DNA of 57,281 bases from an uncultured Clostridium sp. (GCA_902492105.1 CABUKD010000006.1:1-57281), one strand, 5' to 3'. Counted from the first letter of the stretch, positions 26,218 to 34,716 are shown. Program-made: numbers and translations. The notes: generated from the letters alone by a model not told the origin.

Positions 26218-26592
26218 TTAATCATTAAGACCTGATGCAATATTAACTACCACTTGTGTAATTGCTGATGCACCGAAGATTAAAATAGCTCCTACTAGAT
26301 ATGGAATCATTGTTTTCTTGTATTCTGCTTTTTCTGAAGCACTTCCCATCATGTATTTAATACCTAATACTAAAAGAATAACTACTGCTACAACTACACC
26401 AACAGTTGTAATAATTCCTATAATTTGGTTACCTATACCAGTAATATCTTCTTGAGCATTACTTGTTGTTCCATGTAAGCCATTAGCAATTTGTCCTGGA
26501 TCTACAGCATCTGCTCTAGAAATAGTTGACATTCCTAATACTAATGTTAACATGATTAATACTACTGCAATTATTTTTGTAGCCTTTTTCAT
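26218..26592 (-). CDS. VirB2-like pilin paralogue 3, 124 aa
   Basis: A signal peptide (TKIIAVVLIMLTLVLGMSTIS, cleavage likely near residue 27) is followed by a short external part and two membrane helices (GVVVAVVILLVLGIKYMM, MIPYLVGAILIFGASAIT). They are separated by a polar loop with the shared motif IKYMMGSASEKAEYKKTMIPY. This is the TrbC/VirB2 pilin layout. The same loop occurs in the 27131 gene (IKYMVGSVEERAEHKKTMIPY) and, diverged, in the 26660 gene. The three are successive paralogues at the head of the operon. Confidence 0.85.
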   Translation of the reverse strand: MKKATKIIAVVLIMLTLVLGMSTISRADAVDPGQIANGLHGTTSNAQEDITGIGNQIIGIITTVGVVVAVVILLVLGIKYMMGSASEKAEYKKTMIPYLVGAILIFGASAITQVVVNIASGLND

Positions 26593-26659
26593 AATATCCT
26601 CCCTTTCATTTTTTATATTTTATTGATAAATGTTCCTTTTAGGAAACAATTTTAAAATC

Positions 26660-27037
26660 TTATCTTAATATTTCTATTACTAATTTCCAAATTCCAAATG
26701 CTGAAAAAATAACTACACATCCAACCACAAATGGAATTAAAGATTCTTTTACTTTTACTTTTTGTTCTACACTGCCTGTTATAAACTGAATTCCTAGTAC
26801 TGTACCAATTAATACTGCAATGCAAACTCCTATAATTAGTAGTGTATTGTAAATAAAATTAGATGTATTATTTAACATAGGACCATCTAGTGTAGAAGTA
26901 TTTCCATCCTTTCCAGAATTTACAAAATTGTCTGCTCCTCCAACTATATTACTAATACTAATTGCTTGTACTATTGTACTAGAAAAAATAAATATTAAAA
27001 TTAATATTATGAATATACAAAATATTTTTTTTTCCAT
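26660..27037 (-). CDS. VirB2-like pilin paralogue 2, about 125 aa
   Basis: I choose the ATG at 27037 (protein MEKKIFCIFIILILI) because AAAGGAAAAG precedes it; an ATG at 27058 has no ribosome site. A signal-type helix, a Gly/Asn-rich spacer (SGKDGNTSTLDGP) and two membrane helices (LLIIGVCIAVLIGTVLGIQF, LIPFVVGCVVIFSAFGIW) are seen. The loop FITGSVEQKVKVKESLIPF is a diverged copy of the loop in the other two pilins. This copy is the most distant of the three and may play a minor-pilin role. Confidence 0.8.
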   Translation of the reverse strand: MEKKIFCIFIILILIFIFSSTIVQAISISNIVGGADNFVNSGKDGNTSTLDGPMLNNTSNFIYNTLLIIGVCIAVLIGTVLGIQFITGSVEQKVKVKESLIPFVVGCVVIFSAFGIWKLVIEILR

Positions 27038-27130
27038 AATTCGACTTTTCCTTTTCATTTATTATACTATAAGAATCACCAGTTTGCAATTATTTTTTCC
27101 AAAATAGTTTTATTTTTAGAATAAAAAATA

Positions 27131-27511
27131 TCACATATTCATATTTTGTACAATATTTGCTATGATTCCTACGACGGAAGAAGCAGCAAATAGAAGTACT
27201 GCTCCTATAATGTACGGAATCATTGTCTTTTTGTGTTCCGCTCTTTCTTCTACACTTCCTACCATATATTTAATTCCTAGGATGCATAATGTAATTGCCG
27301 AAATAATGACACCAACTGTAACAATAACTCCTATTATACTATTCACTCTACCAGTAATAACATTAGCATCTTCACTACTAATATTTCCTGGTTTAAAACT
27401 ATTTGGGTCTTCAAGTGGATCATAGGTGGCATTACATGAAATAGTCATTATCATTATAAAAGTAAATATTAAAATAATCAATTGAAAAAAATTCTTTTTT
27501 ACTTTTAACAT
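27131..27511 (-). CDS. VirB2-like pilin paralogue 1, 126 aa
   Basis: This is the first gene of the secretion operon, behind a consensus promoter. A signal peptide (FFQLIILIFTFIMIMTIS) precedes a short external segment and two membrane helices (VIVTVGVIISAITLCILGI, MIPYIIGAVLLFAASSVV). The conserved loop KYMVGSVEERAEHKKTMIPY lies between them. Closest in layout to paralogue 3. Such proteins polymerise into a pilus or line the channel in type IV secretion. Confidence 0.85.
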   Translation of the reverse strand: MLKVKKNFFQLIILIFTFIMIMTISCNATYDPLEDPNSFKPGNISSEDANVITGRVNSIIGVIVTVGVIISAITLCILGIKYMVGSVEERAEHKKTMIPYIIGAVLLFAASSVVGIIANIVQNMNM

Positions 27512-27546
27512 ATTTATTCTCCTAAAAATATTTTATTATTATCATT

Positions 27547-27575
27547 ATTATAACTGGTTTTATTTTATTTTTCAA
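27547..27575 (-). promoter_or_regulatory. main promoter of the secretion operon
   Basis: On the minus strand TTGAAA (27575-27570), 17 bp and TATAAT (27552-27547) precede the first pilin gene. Confidence 0.75.
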
Positions 27576-27626
27576 GTAGTAATATCATAACATAGTTTTT
27601 TCTCTTTTTGCTAAAATTCGTTAAAA

Positions 27627-27659
27627 TGTCATCAAAATGTAATATGTATGTAATATTTT
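27627..27659. repeat. three contiguous 11-bp repeats upstream of the pilin promoter
   Basis: TGTCATCAAAA (degenerate), TGTAATATGTA and TGTAATATTTT lie end to end at 27627, 27638 and 27649, 51 bp upstream of the -35 box. This matches the array before prgI. Confidence 0.6.
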
Positions 27660-27705
27660 CGTATAAAAAAGAAAAAACATTGTGCTCTAAATATAATTCT
27701 TAGCT

Positions 27706-27847
27706 AAAATATAAAAATTGTCTTTTTCAATTTTTAAAATCTTTTCCCTTTTGGACAGCCGTAACTCGGTATAAATACCCAGAACGGCTGTCACAATGGT
27801 CTCACACGCAAGTTCTTAAAAATTTCAAAAGACAATTTTTATATTTT
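27706..27847. repeat. 142-bp inverted-repeat element with GC-rich core
   Basis: Perfect 21-bp arms (27706-27726 and 27827-27847; core ATAAAAATTGTC/GACAATTTTTAT) enclose a hairpin GACAGCCGT...ACGGCTGTC (27754-27792). That hairpin is far richer in G/C than its surroundings. It could be a structured RNA, a strong terminator or a miniature mobile element. No second copy is seen in the window. Confidence 0.55.
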
Positions 27848-27874
27848 GATTTAATAAAGTTAATCTAAATAATA

Positions 27875-28063
27875 TTACCTATTACTAGTTAATAATTCTT
27901 TTTTATTTTGAGTTTGCTTATTTCTTTTAATTTCTATACTGTAATATTTAGCAATTAATTGGTCTAACTCTACACTAATTTGGTATGTGATATTATAATC
28001 GTTTTCATTAAGAATACTATTATGCAATTTTTCTCTTAGTTTACAAATTTCATCATTTAACAT
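27875..28063 (-). CDS. Spo0E-family aspartyl-phosphate phosphatase, 62 aa
   Basis: The protein is a single helical hairpin: MLNDEICKLREKLHNSI, then ISVELDQLIAKYYSIE. The S-x-E-L-D-x-L-I motif is the Spo0E signature (active S-Q-E-L-D; here SVELD), which dephosphorylates Spo0A~P and delays sporulation. I start at the ATG 28063-28061, 10 nt after AAGGAG. A minus-strand promoter (TTGACT 28136-28131, 17 bp, TATTTT 28113-28108) precedes it. Its presence suggests a sporulating lineage. Confidence 0.8.
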   Translation of the reverse strand: MLNDEICKLREKLHNSILNENDYNITYQISVELDQLIAKYYSIEIKRNKQTQNKKELLTSNR

Positions 28064-28107
28064 ACAAATCACTCTCCTTTTCTTCTTTTTATCTTTTGTA
28101 TATATTT

Positions 28108-28136
28108 AAAATACCATATTTTTACAAATTAGTCAA
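28108..28136 (-). promoter_or_regulatory. promoter of the Spo0E-like gene
   Basis: TTGACT, 17 bp and TATTTT lie on the minus strand. Upstream to 28279 the sequence is noncoding; TATGACA...TGTCATA and repeated AAAAAGTAGAAA motifs are visible near 28178-28235. Confidence 0.55.
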
Positions 28137-28279
28137 CGATTTTTTACTGATTTTGTAGTATTTTAATAGTTTTTCGTATGACATTTTTCTACTTTTTTTG
28201 TCATAATTTGACGTATTTCTACTTTTTTCATTATTATTTGTCGAAAAATTGCATTTTTCGTTTATTTCTTTTAATAAAA

Positions 28280-29560
28280 TTAAGCTTCATTTGGCTCCAC
28301 AATGGATAAAATTTTATTTTCTTGTTTAAAAATGTTTTTTAAAATTTCTTCTGTATATTCTTTGGTTACTGTTTCATATTTTTCAATATAATCGAAACTA
28401 AAAATGCCTTTCATAGCATCTGCTAAAAACATTCTAGCAATATCGCCTACACTATTATATTCTGTTACATAATCTCCATAAACTTTTCTTTTGCTTCTTT
28501 CAAATTCTTGTACATCTAATCCTTGTTGTTTTAAATTTTCTATTGTTTTGTCTAACTCTTCTTCCACTTTTTTTGGATTTTTAGAAGTTCCAGAAATTAA
28601 AATATGTGCATATTCATTGCTAAATTCATAATCCATGTCAGGTTTTGAAAGTAGCAAACCTTCTTCATATAATTTTTGATAAAGTTTTGAACTTTTACCT
28701 ATGATAATATTAGATAAAATTTCAATAGCTATATGCTTTTTTACCCTATCTTCTGCCATATTTTCTATATCTTTATAGCCTAACATAAAAATAGGAGTAC
28801 TTACTTCCATTTTGGTATTTGCAAATGGTTTATTAATTTTTGCTTCTTTTTCTGGATAAATTCTTTTAATTTCTCCTTGATTTTCTTTTGGAAGTAAACG
28901 TTTTTTTATTTCTTGCAATAGTTTTTCTGGTTCGAAATCTCCACAAACTACCATAACCATATTAGATGGGTGATAGAATGTGTTATAGCATTTATATAAT
29001 ACATCTGGTGTAATTTTGCTAATAGATTCAATGGTTCCTGCAATATCTACTTTAATTGGATTTTTTTCATAAAGGCAATCCATAGCATTCATGTATAGTT
29101 TCCAGCCTGGATCATCATCATACATATTAATTTCTTGCCCAATAATGCCTTTTTCCTTTTCTACATTTTCTTCTGTAAAATAAGGATGTTGTACATAATC
29201 CATTAATTCATTTAGTCCTTCTGTAAAATGGTCTGTACATTCAAATAAATATGCGGTGTGGTCATTGGTTGTGTAAGCATTTGCATCAATTCCCAATGCC
29301 ATTAAGGTGTCTAAACTATTGGTTCCATTTGGTTGTTCAAACATTTTATGTTCTAGAAAATGTGCTACACCGTCTGGAATATACACTTCTTCTCCTGTTT
29401 TTGGCATAATAAAATGATTATCAATAGAGCCAAAATGTGTTCCCCAAATTACATATTTCTTTTTTGTATTCTTTTTGGGAATAATGATAACTTTTAAACC
29501 ATTTTCTAGTTCTTCTACATATGCTTTTTCTTTTATTTTTGAAGTTTCTATTATTTTCAT
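28280..29560 (-). CDS. ymfH: M16 zinc peptidase YmfH, 426 aa
   Basis: The inverted zinc motif H-x-x-E-H is seen in GVAHFLEHKMFE (about residue 71), with the downstream ligand Glu in EKGIIGQEINMY. The length and order agree with the YmfH family. It follows ymfF by 9 bp and the two proteins normally pair, YmfH holding the metal site. In Gram-positive bacteria the pair is linked to processing of small peptides and cell-surface properties, but the substrate here is unknown. Confidence 0.88.
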   Translation of the reverse strand: MKIIETSKIKEKAYVEELENGLKVIIIPKKNTKKKYVIWGTHFGSIDNHFIMPKTGEEVYIPDGVAHFLEHKMFEQPNGTNSLDTLMALGIDANAYTTNDHTAYLFECTDHFTEGLNELMDYVQHPYFTEENVEKEKGIIGQEINMYDDDPGWKLYMNAMDCLYEKNPIKVDIAGTIESISKITPDVLYKCYNTFYHPSNMVMVVCGDFEPEKLLQEIKKRLLPKENQGEIKRIYPEKEAKINKPFANTKMEVSTPIFMLGYKDIENMAEDRVKKHIAIEILSNIIIGKSSKLYQKLYEEGLLLSKPDMDYEFSNEYAHILISGTSKNPKKVEEELDKTIENLKQQGLDVQEFERSKRKVYGDYVTEYNSVGDIARMFLADAMKGIFSFDYIEKYETVTKEYTEEILKNIFKQENKILSIVEPNEA

Positions 29561-29569
29561 GTTTTCCTC

Positions 29570-30845
29570 CTAGTCTTTTAAAAAGTAAATAGTATGAATT
29601 GTAATTGTTTTAGCTAAATCTACCACTTCTTGTTTCGTAACATTTTGAATTTTGTTTGCATATTCTTCAATGGTAACAAATCTGTCTGCTAATTCCTGTC
29701 CATAATAATAAGTAATTTCTGTGTCTTGTTCTTCTGTAATTCCTTGAATAGAAGATAAAATTAATTCTTTGCTGTTTTGTAAATCTTCCTGCGTAAAATC
29801 TCCACTTTTCATTTGTTCTAATTGATCTTTTATGGTATTTAACGCCTTTTCGTAATTTTCTATTTCAATTCCGTGAACGAATAAAAATACTATTTTTGGT
29901 TCTAACATAGCTAGAATTTGCAGTATAGGCTAAACTTTGTTTTTCTCTTACATTTTGGAAAAGTTTTGAATTTGCTCCTCCTCCTAAAATAGCATTATAA
30001 ACAGAAGCAATAAATCTTGCATTTTCTTTGTTTTCATGAATATCTAATCCAATTACTAATTTGCCTTGTGTTACTTGCATGCTTTCTGTAATAACATCTG
30101 GGGCTTTTCCTTCCTTTTTCTCTGTTGCTTCATTATTAATAACATATTTTGCTTCTCTTGGTTGTAGTTTTCTAATATTTTCATTTTGTTCTATTATACT
30201 TTTTAGCTTTTCTTGGTCTAACATACCAGAGCAAAAAATATCTATTTTACAATTTTGCAATAGAGTTTGGTAATACTGATATAAACTTTCGGGAGTAATT
30301 TTTTTTAAGTCTTCTATATAACCATATCGGTACAATCCATATGGTTCATTTTTAAACATTTCTTCTATGCATCTTTCATAAGCATATTTACTTTTATTAT
30401 CAATCTTACTTTCTATAATTTGTTTTAAATTTTTCTTTTCTCCTTCTATATATTCTGGATGAAATCCATTATTTTCTATTAAAGGATTAAACACTAAATC
30501 TAATAAAATGTTAATAGCTTCTTGTACCAGTTCTTCTGGTTTTGGAAGGAATTCTTCTGCTAGAGTTTCTAAATAAAATTTCATAATGTGATTATCCCCT
30601 GTTTTTTCTACTCCGCAGTCAAAACTTGCACCATACATCATTTCCAATTTTTGATTAATTTCTTCTTGTGTTTTTAAATTTTGAGTTCCTCTTCTTAATA
30701 CTGCTGTTAATAAAGCATCCAAAGTAACGTTTTCCCTTTTTAAAGGTGTTGCTAAAAAGATAGCATAAAGGTTAGTTTTATAGTTTTCTGTATGAATTTG
30801 GTGTAAGGTAATTCCTTTTTTTATTTCTTCTTTTTGATAATTCAC
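29570..30845 (-). CDS. ymfF: M16-like partner peptidase YmfF, needs +1 shift at CGG
   Basis: The GTG at 30845 is the start, with AGGAGG 8 nt upstream; the zero frame runs to CGG at 29873-29871 and hits TGA two codons later. Omitting the C reads IRSGIEIENYEKALNTI, exactly the join expected in the family (a Gly-Ile before the E-N-Y-E-K-A helix), and continues to 29570 for a total of 424 aa. The zinc motif is absent, as in other YmfF proteins, which serve as the structural partner of YmfH. The 1276-nt length exceeds a multiple of three by one. Confidence 0.87.
29871..29873 (-). other. CGG +1 recoding site (ymfF)
   Basis: Codons read CGT TCA C|GGA ATT GAA. Zero frame gives CGG AAT TGA (stop). 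Confidence 0.85.
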
Positions 30846-30948
30846 GTTATTTTCCTCCTGTTTTTTACTATGTATTTTTTCTTTATTATTATAAGCCTTT
30901 TCTAAAGTTTTATACAATAGGATTTAAAAAGATTTTTAACAAATAAAT

Positions 30949-30977
30949 AAAGCTGTCCTATTTTTTTAGGACAACTT
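30949..30977. terminator. bidirectional terminator after yqeY
   Basis: AAGCTGTCCTA...TAGGACAACTT with a T-rich loop lies just beyond the yqeY stop. Confidence 0.7.
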
Positions 30978-30986
30978 AATTTCAAA

Positions 30987-31427
30987 TTAACTTAATAACT
31001 TTTTTGCAATCTCATTAATTGTTTTTCCATCTGCAGATGCACCTAGTTCTTCTTTTGCTGTTTTCATTACTTTTCCCATGTCTTTCATAGAACTAGCTTC
31101 TAAATTAGTAATAATTGCTTTTACCTTTTCTTCTATTTCTTGTTCTGACAATTGTTCTGGCAAATATTCTTCCAAAATAGCGATTTCTTGCTTAATTTGG
31201 TCTAACAAATCTTGTCTTCCACTTTTTTCATAATCTGGAATTGAATCTTTTCTCTTTTTTGCTTCTTTTGCAATAATTTCTACAATTTGTTCATCTGTTA
31301 CTTCAATTTGTTTATCTTTTTCTACCTGTAAAATGGCAGCTCTTACCATTTGTACCACATTTTTACGAATGACATTTTTCTCTTTCATGGTTTCTTTTAA
31401 GTCCTGTAATAGTTTTTCTTTTAACAT
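30987..31427 (-). CDS. yqeY: YqeY/GatB-related protein, 146 aa
   Basis: A small helical protein starts MLKEKLLQDLKETMKEKNVIR and contains AKKRKDSIPDYEKSGRQDL and the C-terminal pattern MKDMGKVMKTAKEEL, GASADGKTINEIAKKLL. These are hallmarks of the YqeY family, related to the tail domain of the GatB subunit that binds tRNA. It follows rpsU, the usual neighbour in Firmicutes. The exact role is not established in the family. Confidence 0.9.
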   Translation of the reverse strand: MLKEKLLQDLKETMKEKNVIRKNVVQMVRAAILQVEKDKQIEVTDEQIVEIIAKEAKKRKDSIPDYEKSGRQDLLDQIKQEIAILEEYLPEQLSEQEIEEKVKAIITNLEASSMKDMGKVMKTAKEELGASADGKTINEIAKKLLS

Positions 31428-31463
31428 ACCAATCTCTCCTTTTATGGTGTTATTTTATTAAAA

Positions 31464-31499
31464 AAAGGATGAAAATTATGATATAACCTTCCATCCTTT
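31464..31499 (-). terminator. hairpin between rpsU and yqeY
   Basis: AAAGGATG (31464-31471) pairs with CATCCTTT (31492-31499); a run of T follows on the leftward strand. It probably attenuates yqeY. Confidence 0.6.
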
Positions 31500-31508
31500 A
31501 TTTTTTCC

Positions 31509-31679
31509 TTAAAATTTTCTTTTTCTAGCAGCCTCTGATTTTTTCTTTCTTTTAACACTTGGTTTTTCATAATGCTCTCTTTTTCTTACTTCTTGAAGTA
31601 CACCATTTCTAGCGCATTGTCTTTTAAACCTTTTTAAGGCATCTTCTATATTACCATTATTAACTTTAACCTCTGACAT
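31509..31679 (-). CDS. rpsU: 30S ribosomal protein S21, 56 aa
   Basis: The short gene reads MSEVKVNNGNIEDALKRFKR, then VRKREHYEKPSVKRKKKSEA, and ends ARKRKF. This is a clear S21 with its basic C-terminal helix. S21 joins the 30S platform and helps initiation. A consensus promoter and a GGGAGGGG ribosome site precede it. It is located upstream of yqeY as in many Firmicutes. Confidence 0.95.
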   Translation of the reverse strand: MSEVKVNNGNIEDALKRFKRQCARNGVLQEVRKREHYEKPSVKRKKKSEAARKRKF

Positions 31680-31733
31680 TTTATTCCCCTCCCTTCAGTA
31701 ATTACACTCTTACGTGTGGGATATTTCTTGTTT

Positions 31734-31762
31734 ATTATACCTGTCTTGGTTAAATTTGTCAA
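31734..31762 (-). promoter_or_regulatory. rpsU promoter
   Basis: On the minus strand TTGACA (31762-31757), 17 bp and TATAAT (31739-31734) match consensus; a short ACAC...GTGT hairpin lies in the leader. Confidence 0.85.
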
Positions 31763-31794
31763 TATCTCTAAAAAATTTAACTTGATTTTTTTGT

Positions 31795-31841
31795 AAAAAG
31801 ATAGGGCTAAATGGGTTCATTCCCTATTGCCCTATCTTTTT
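31795..31841 (-). terminator. terminator of nrdD-nrdG
   Basis: AAAAAGATAGGGC (31795-31807) pairs perfectly with GCCCTATCTTTTT (31829-31841), two bases after the nrdG stop. Confidence 0.85.
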
Positions 31842-31843
31842 AT

Positions 31844-32338
31844 TTAATCTTGATAAAGTACAATTTTGCCTTCTTTTAGGCTTTCTGGTACTTTAATTAC
31901 TCTTTGGTTAGAAGAACCACAATATTTTAGTCTTGGATCATGTAATTCATCTACATATTGTCCATCTACTAAAACATCTAAATAATTAAGAACTTCTTTT
32001 CCTTGCAAATCTCTATCAAATAAAAATCCGCTCCAAGCCCATAGATTTTTATTTGGAAATTTTTCTTTAAAGGCTTTTGCCAATCTTGTAGTTCCTTCTA
32101 TATTAAGAGGATGCATAGGTTCTCCTCCTAAAATAGATAACCCTTCTACATTTTCATTTTCACATAGTTTTAATACTTCTTGAATAGTTTCGTCTGTAAA
32201 TTCTTCTCCTCCCATAAAATCGTGTGTCTCTGGATTAAAGCAATTTTTACAGTGGAAGGTACAGCCTTGCATGAAGATAGATACTCTAACTCCTGGTCCA
32301 TTTGAAATATCCATTTTTCTTACTTTATTATATCTCAT
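31844..32338 (-). CDS. nrdG: anaerobic ribonucleotide reductase activase, 164 aa
   Basis: This radical-SAM enzyme puts the glycyl radical on NrdD. The iron-sulphur motif C-x3-C-x2-C is in MQGCTFHCKNCFNPE (about residue 26), followed by the SAM-binding GGEPM (SILGGEPMHPLN). Its length is typical. It lies 51 bp after nrdD in the same orientation and ends in a strong terminator. The pair makes deoxynucleotides without oxygen. Confidence 0.95.
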   Translation of the reverse strand: MRYNKVRKMDISNGPGVRVSIFMQGCTFHCKNCFNPETHDFMGGEEFTDETIQEVLKLCENENVEGLSILGGEPMHPLNIEGTTRLAKAFKEKFPNKNLWAWSGFLFDRDLQGKEVLNYLDVLVDGQYVDELHDPRLKYCGSSNQRVIKVPESLKEGKIVLYQD

Positions 32339-32389
32339 TTACTTAGCCTCTTTCTATAAAAAATCTTTTCATAAATATGCTAAAGATTT

Positions 32390-34582
32390 TTAAACTGCTA
32401 CTTTTGTTTTCTCTTTTTTTGGCATTTCTGCATCTTTATTATCAATATGAAGAACTCTTTCTTTAATTTCTTGTGTTCTTCCTTTATTCCAGAATTGGCT
32501 TCCTATATATCCACAAGTTCTTCTTGCTACATTTAAAGTATCATGGTTTCTATTTCCGCAGTTTGGGCAATACCATTCTAGATTATCATCTATTAGGATT
32601 TCTCCATCAAATCCACATTCTTGGCAATAATCTGATTTTGTATTTAATTCTGCATACATAATATTATCATAAATGAATTTAATAATTTGGATTACTGCTT
32701 CAATATTATTTTGTAAATTTGGTGTTTCTACATAAGAGATTGCTCCACCTGGGCTTAATTGTTGGAATTGACTTTCAATACTTAATTTAGAAAATGCGTC
32801 AATTTCTTCAAATACAGGAATATGATAAGAGTTAGTAATATAATCTCTGTCTGTAATTCCTTTAATTACTCCAAATCTCTTTTTTAAGCATTTAGCAAAT
32901 TTATAGGTTGTTGATTCAATAGGGGTTCCATATACACTATAGTCAATATCTTCTGCTGCTTTCCATTGTTTGCATTTGTCATTTAACCTTTGCATTACTT
33001 GAATTCCAAAATCTTTTCCTTCTCCATTATCTGTATGGCTATGTTCTGTCATATATTTTACACATTCGTATAAACCTGCATATCCTAAAGAAATTGTAGA
33101 ATATCCACCATGTAGTAATGGATGAATGCTTTCGCCCTTCTTTAATCTTGCTAGTGCACCGTGTTGCCATAGAATTGGTGCTACATCACTGGTTACTTTG
33201 CTTAATCTTTCATGTCTAACTTGTAATGCTCTATGGCATAATTCTAATCTTTCATCAAAAATTTTCCAGAATTTATCCATATCTTTATCAGAAGATAATG
33301 CTACATCTACTAAATTGATAGTTACAACGCCCTGGTTAAATCTTCCATAATATTTAGGTTTATTTGTTTTTGGATCTACATATGGTGTTAAGAAAGAACG
33401 GCATCCCATACATGGGTAACAATTTCCATTTCCATTTTTATCTATTTTTAATTCTAACATTTTCTTTTCTGAAATATAGTCTGGTACCATTCTTTTTGCA
33501 GTACATTTTGCTGCAAGTTCGGTTAAATACCAATATGGACTGTCTTCTGTAACGTTATCTTTTTCTAGTACATATAATAATTTAGGGAACGCTGGAGTAA
33601 TATAAACTCCTTTTTCATTTTTAAATCCTTCTATTCTTTGTTTTAAGAATTCTTCTATTACCATTGCAAGTTCTTTTTTATATTCTTTTGTTTCTCCTAA
33701 GTACATATTTACAGATAAGAAAGGTGCTTGTCCATTAGTATTTGTCATAGAATTTACTTGGTAATTAAAAGTTTGAACTCCATCTGCTACTTCTTTTTTA
33801 GTATCTTGCTCTGCATATTCTTTGCATTGTTTTTCACTTAAACCTCTATCTTTATATTTTTTATAATATCTTTCATAACTGCTTCTTACAAATGGTGCTA
33901 GATGGGTAAGAGATACTGTTGCTCCTCCATAAGTAGAAGAGGTAACTCCTAAAATAATTTGAGTAGCTATTGTCATTGCTGTTAAGAATCTATGTGGTTT
34001 TTCTATCATTACTCCATTCATAATCGTACCATTTTGTAACATATCTTCTAAGTTAATTAATTCACAGTTAGTAAGCGCATTTTGAGCAAAATAGTCTGCA
34101 TCATGGAAATGAATAATTCCTTCGTCGTGTGCTTCTACAATATCTTTTGGTAATAAGAATCTTCTGGTAATATCAGTACTTGTAATTCCTGCTAGGTAAT
34201 CTCTTTGGGTAGTAACTACTCTTGCATTTTTGTTGGAGTTTTCATTATTCCAATATTCACTTTCTCCATCAATTAACTCTTTAATAGATTGATCAGTAGT
34301 ATTTGCTTTTCTTACTAATTCTCTTGTATAACGATAAGTAATATATTTTTTAGCCAAAAGATATTTGCCTATTTCCATTAATTTTTCTTCAATGATATCT
34401 TGAATATCTTCTACTAAAATCCTTTTCTTATCTAATCCTTCTACATATTCAATAATCCCTTTAATATCTTCTTTACTTGCTCTTTCCTTTGGTTTTACCT
34501 CTGCATTTGCTTTTCCAATTGCTGCAACAATTTTTTGCCTGTCAAAATCGATTATTCTTCCATCTCTTTTAATAACTTGCAT
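32390..34582 (-). CDS. nrdD: class III anaerobic ribonucleoside-triphosphate reductase, 730 aa
   Basis: The N-terminal ATP-cone (MQVIKRDGRIIDFDRQKIV) is followed by the barrel with NCYPCMGCRSFL. A C-terminal zinc site (YCQECGFDG, WYCPNCGNR) and the glycyl-radical loop RRTCGYIGSQF complete it. The gene reads without interruption and, although long, contains no in-frame CGG. The promoter is about 130 bp upstream, with a large palindrome in the leader. It reduces NTPs to dNTPs anaerobically. Confidence 0.95.
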   Translation of the reverse strand: MQVIKRDGRIIDFDRQKIVAAIGKANAEVKPKERASKEDIKGIIEYVEGLDKKRILVEDIQDIIEEKLMEIGKYLLAKKYITYRYTRELVRKANTTDQSIKELIDGESEYWNNENSNKNARVVTTQRDYLAGITSTDITRRFLLPKDIVEAHDEGIIHFHDADYFAQNALTNCELINLEDMLQNGTIMNGVMIEKPHRFLTAMTIATQIILGVTSSTYGGATVSLTHLAPFVRSSYERYYKKYKDRGLSEKQCKEYAEQDTKKEVADGVQTFNYQVNSMTNTNGQAPFLSVNMYLGETKEYKKELAMVIEEFLKQRIEGFKNEKGVYITPAFPKLLYVLEKDNVTEDSPYWYLTELAAKCTAKRMVPDYISEKKMLELKIDKNGNGNCYPCMGCRSFLTPYVDPKTNKPKYYGRFNQGVVTINLVDVALSSDKDMDKFWKIFDERLELCHRALQVRHERLSKVTSDVAPILWQHGALARLKKGESIHPLLHGGYSTISLGYAGLYECVKYMTEHSHTDNGEGKDFGIQVMQRLNDKCKQWKAAEDIDYSVYGTPIESTTYKFAKCLKKRFGVIKGITDRDYITNSYHIPVFEEIDAFSKLSIESQFQQLSPGGAISYVETPNLQNNIEAVIQIIKFIYDNIMYAELNTKSDYCQECGFDGEILIDDNLEWYCPNCGNRNHDTLNVARRTCGYIGSQFWNKGRTQEIKERVLHIDNKDAEMPKKEKTKVAV

Positions 34583-34609
34583 TTCTATACCCCCTCTTTT
34601 TGCTTTTGT

Positions 34610-34650
34610 TGTGATAAATAAATATATAATATTTATTTTTGCTTATCACA
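34610..34650. promoter_or_regulatory. nested palindrome in the nrdD leader
   Basis: TGTGATAA (34610-34617) and TTATCACA (34643-34650) flank inner arms ATAAATAT/ATATTTAT. It lies between the promoter and the start codon. It does not match the NrdR box, and may be an operator or an RNA hairpin. Confidence 0.5.
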
Positions 34651-34716
34651 GTCATACATTTTTTATTGTTTCTTTGTTTTTCCAAACATTTTTTCTTTCG
34701 TTTTGATTGTAGCTTT

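Noticed and set aside
34610..34650. NrdR box before nrdD
   Set aside because: The sequence lacks the ACA-C-x-ATATAT-like NrdR consensus pair and sits downstream of the promoter.
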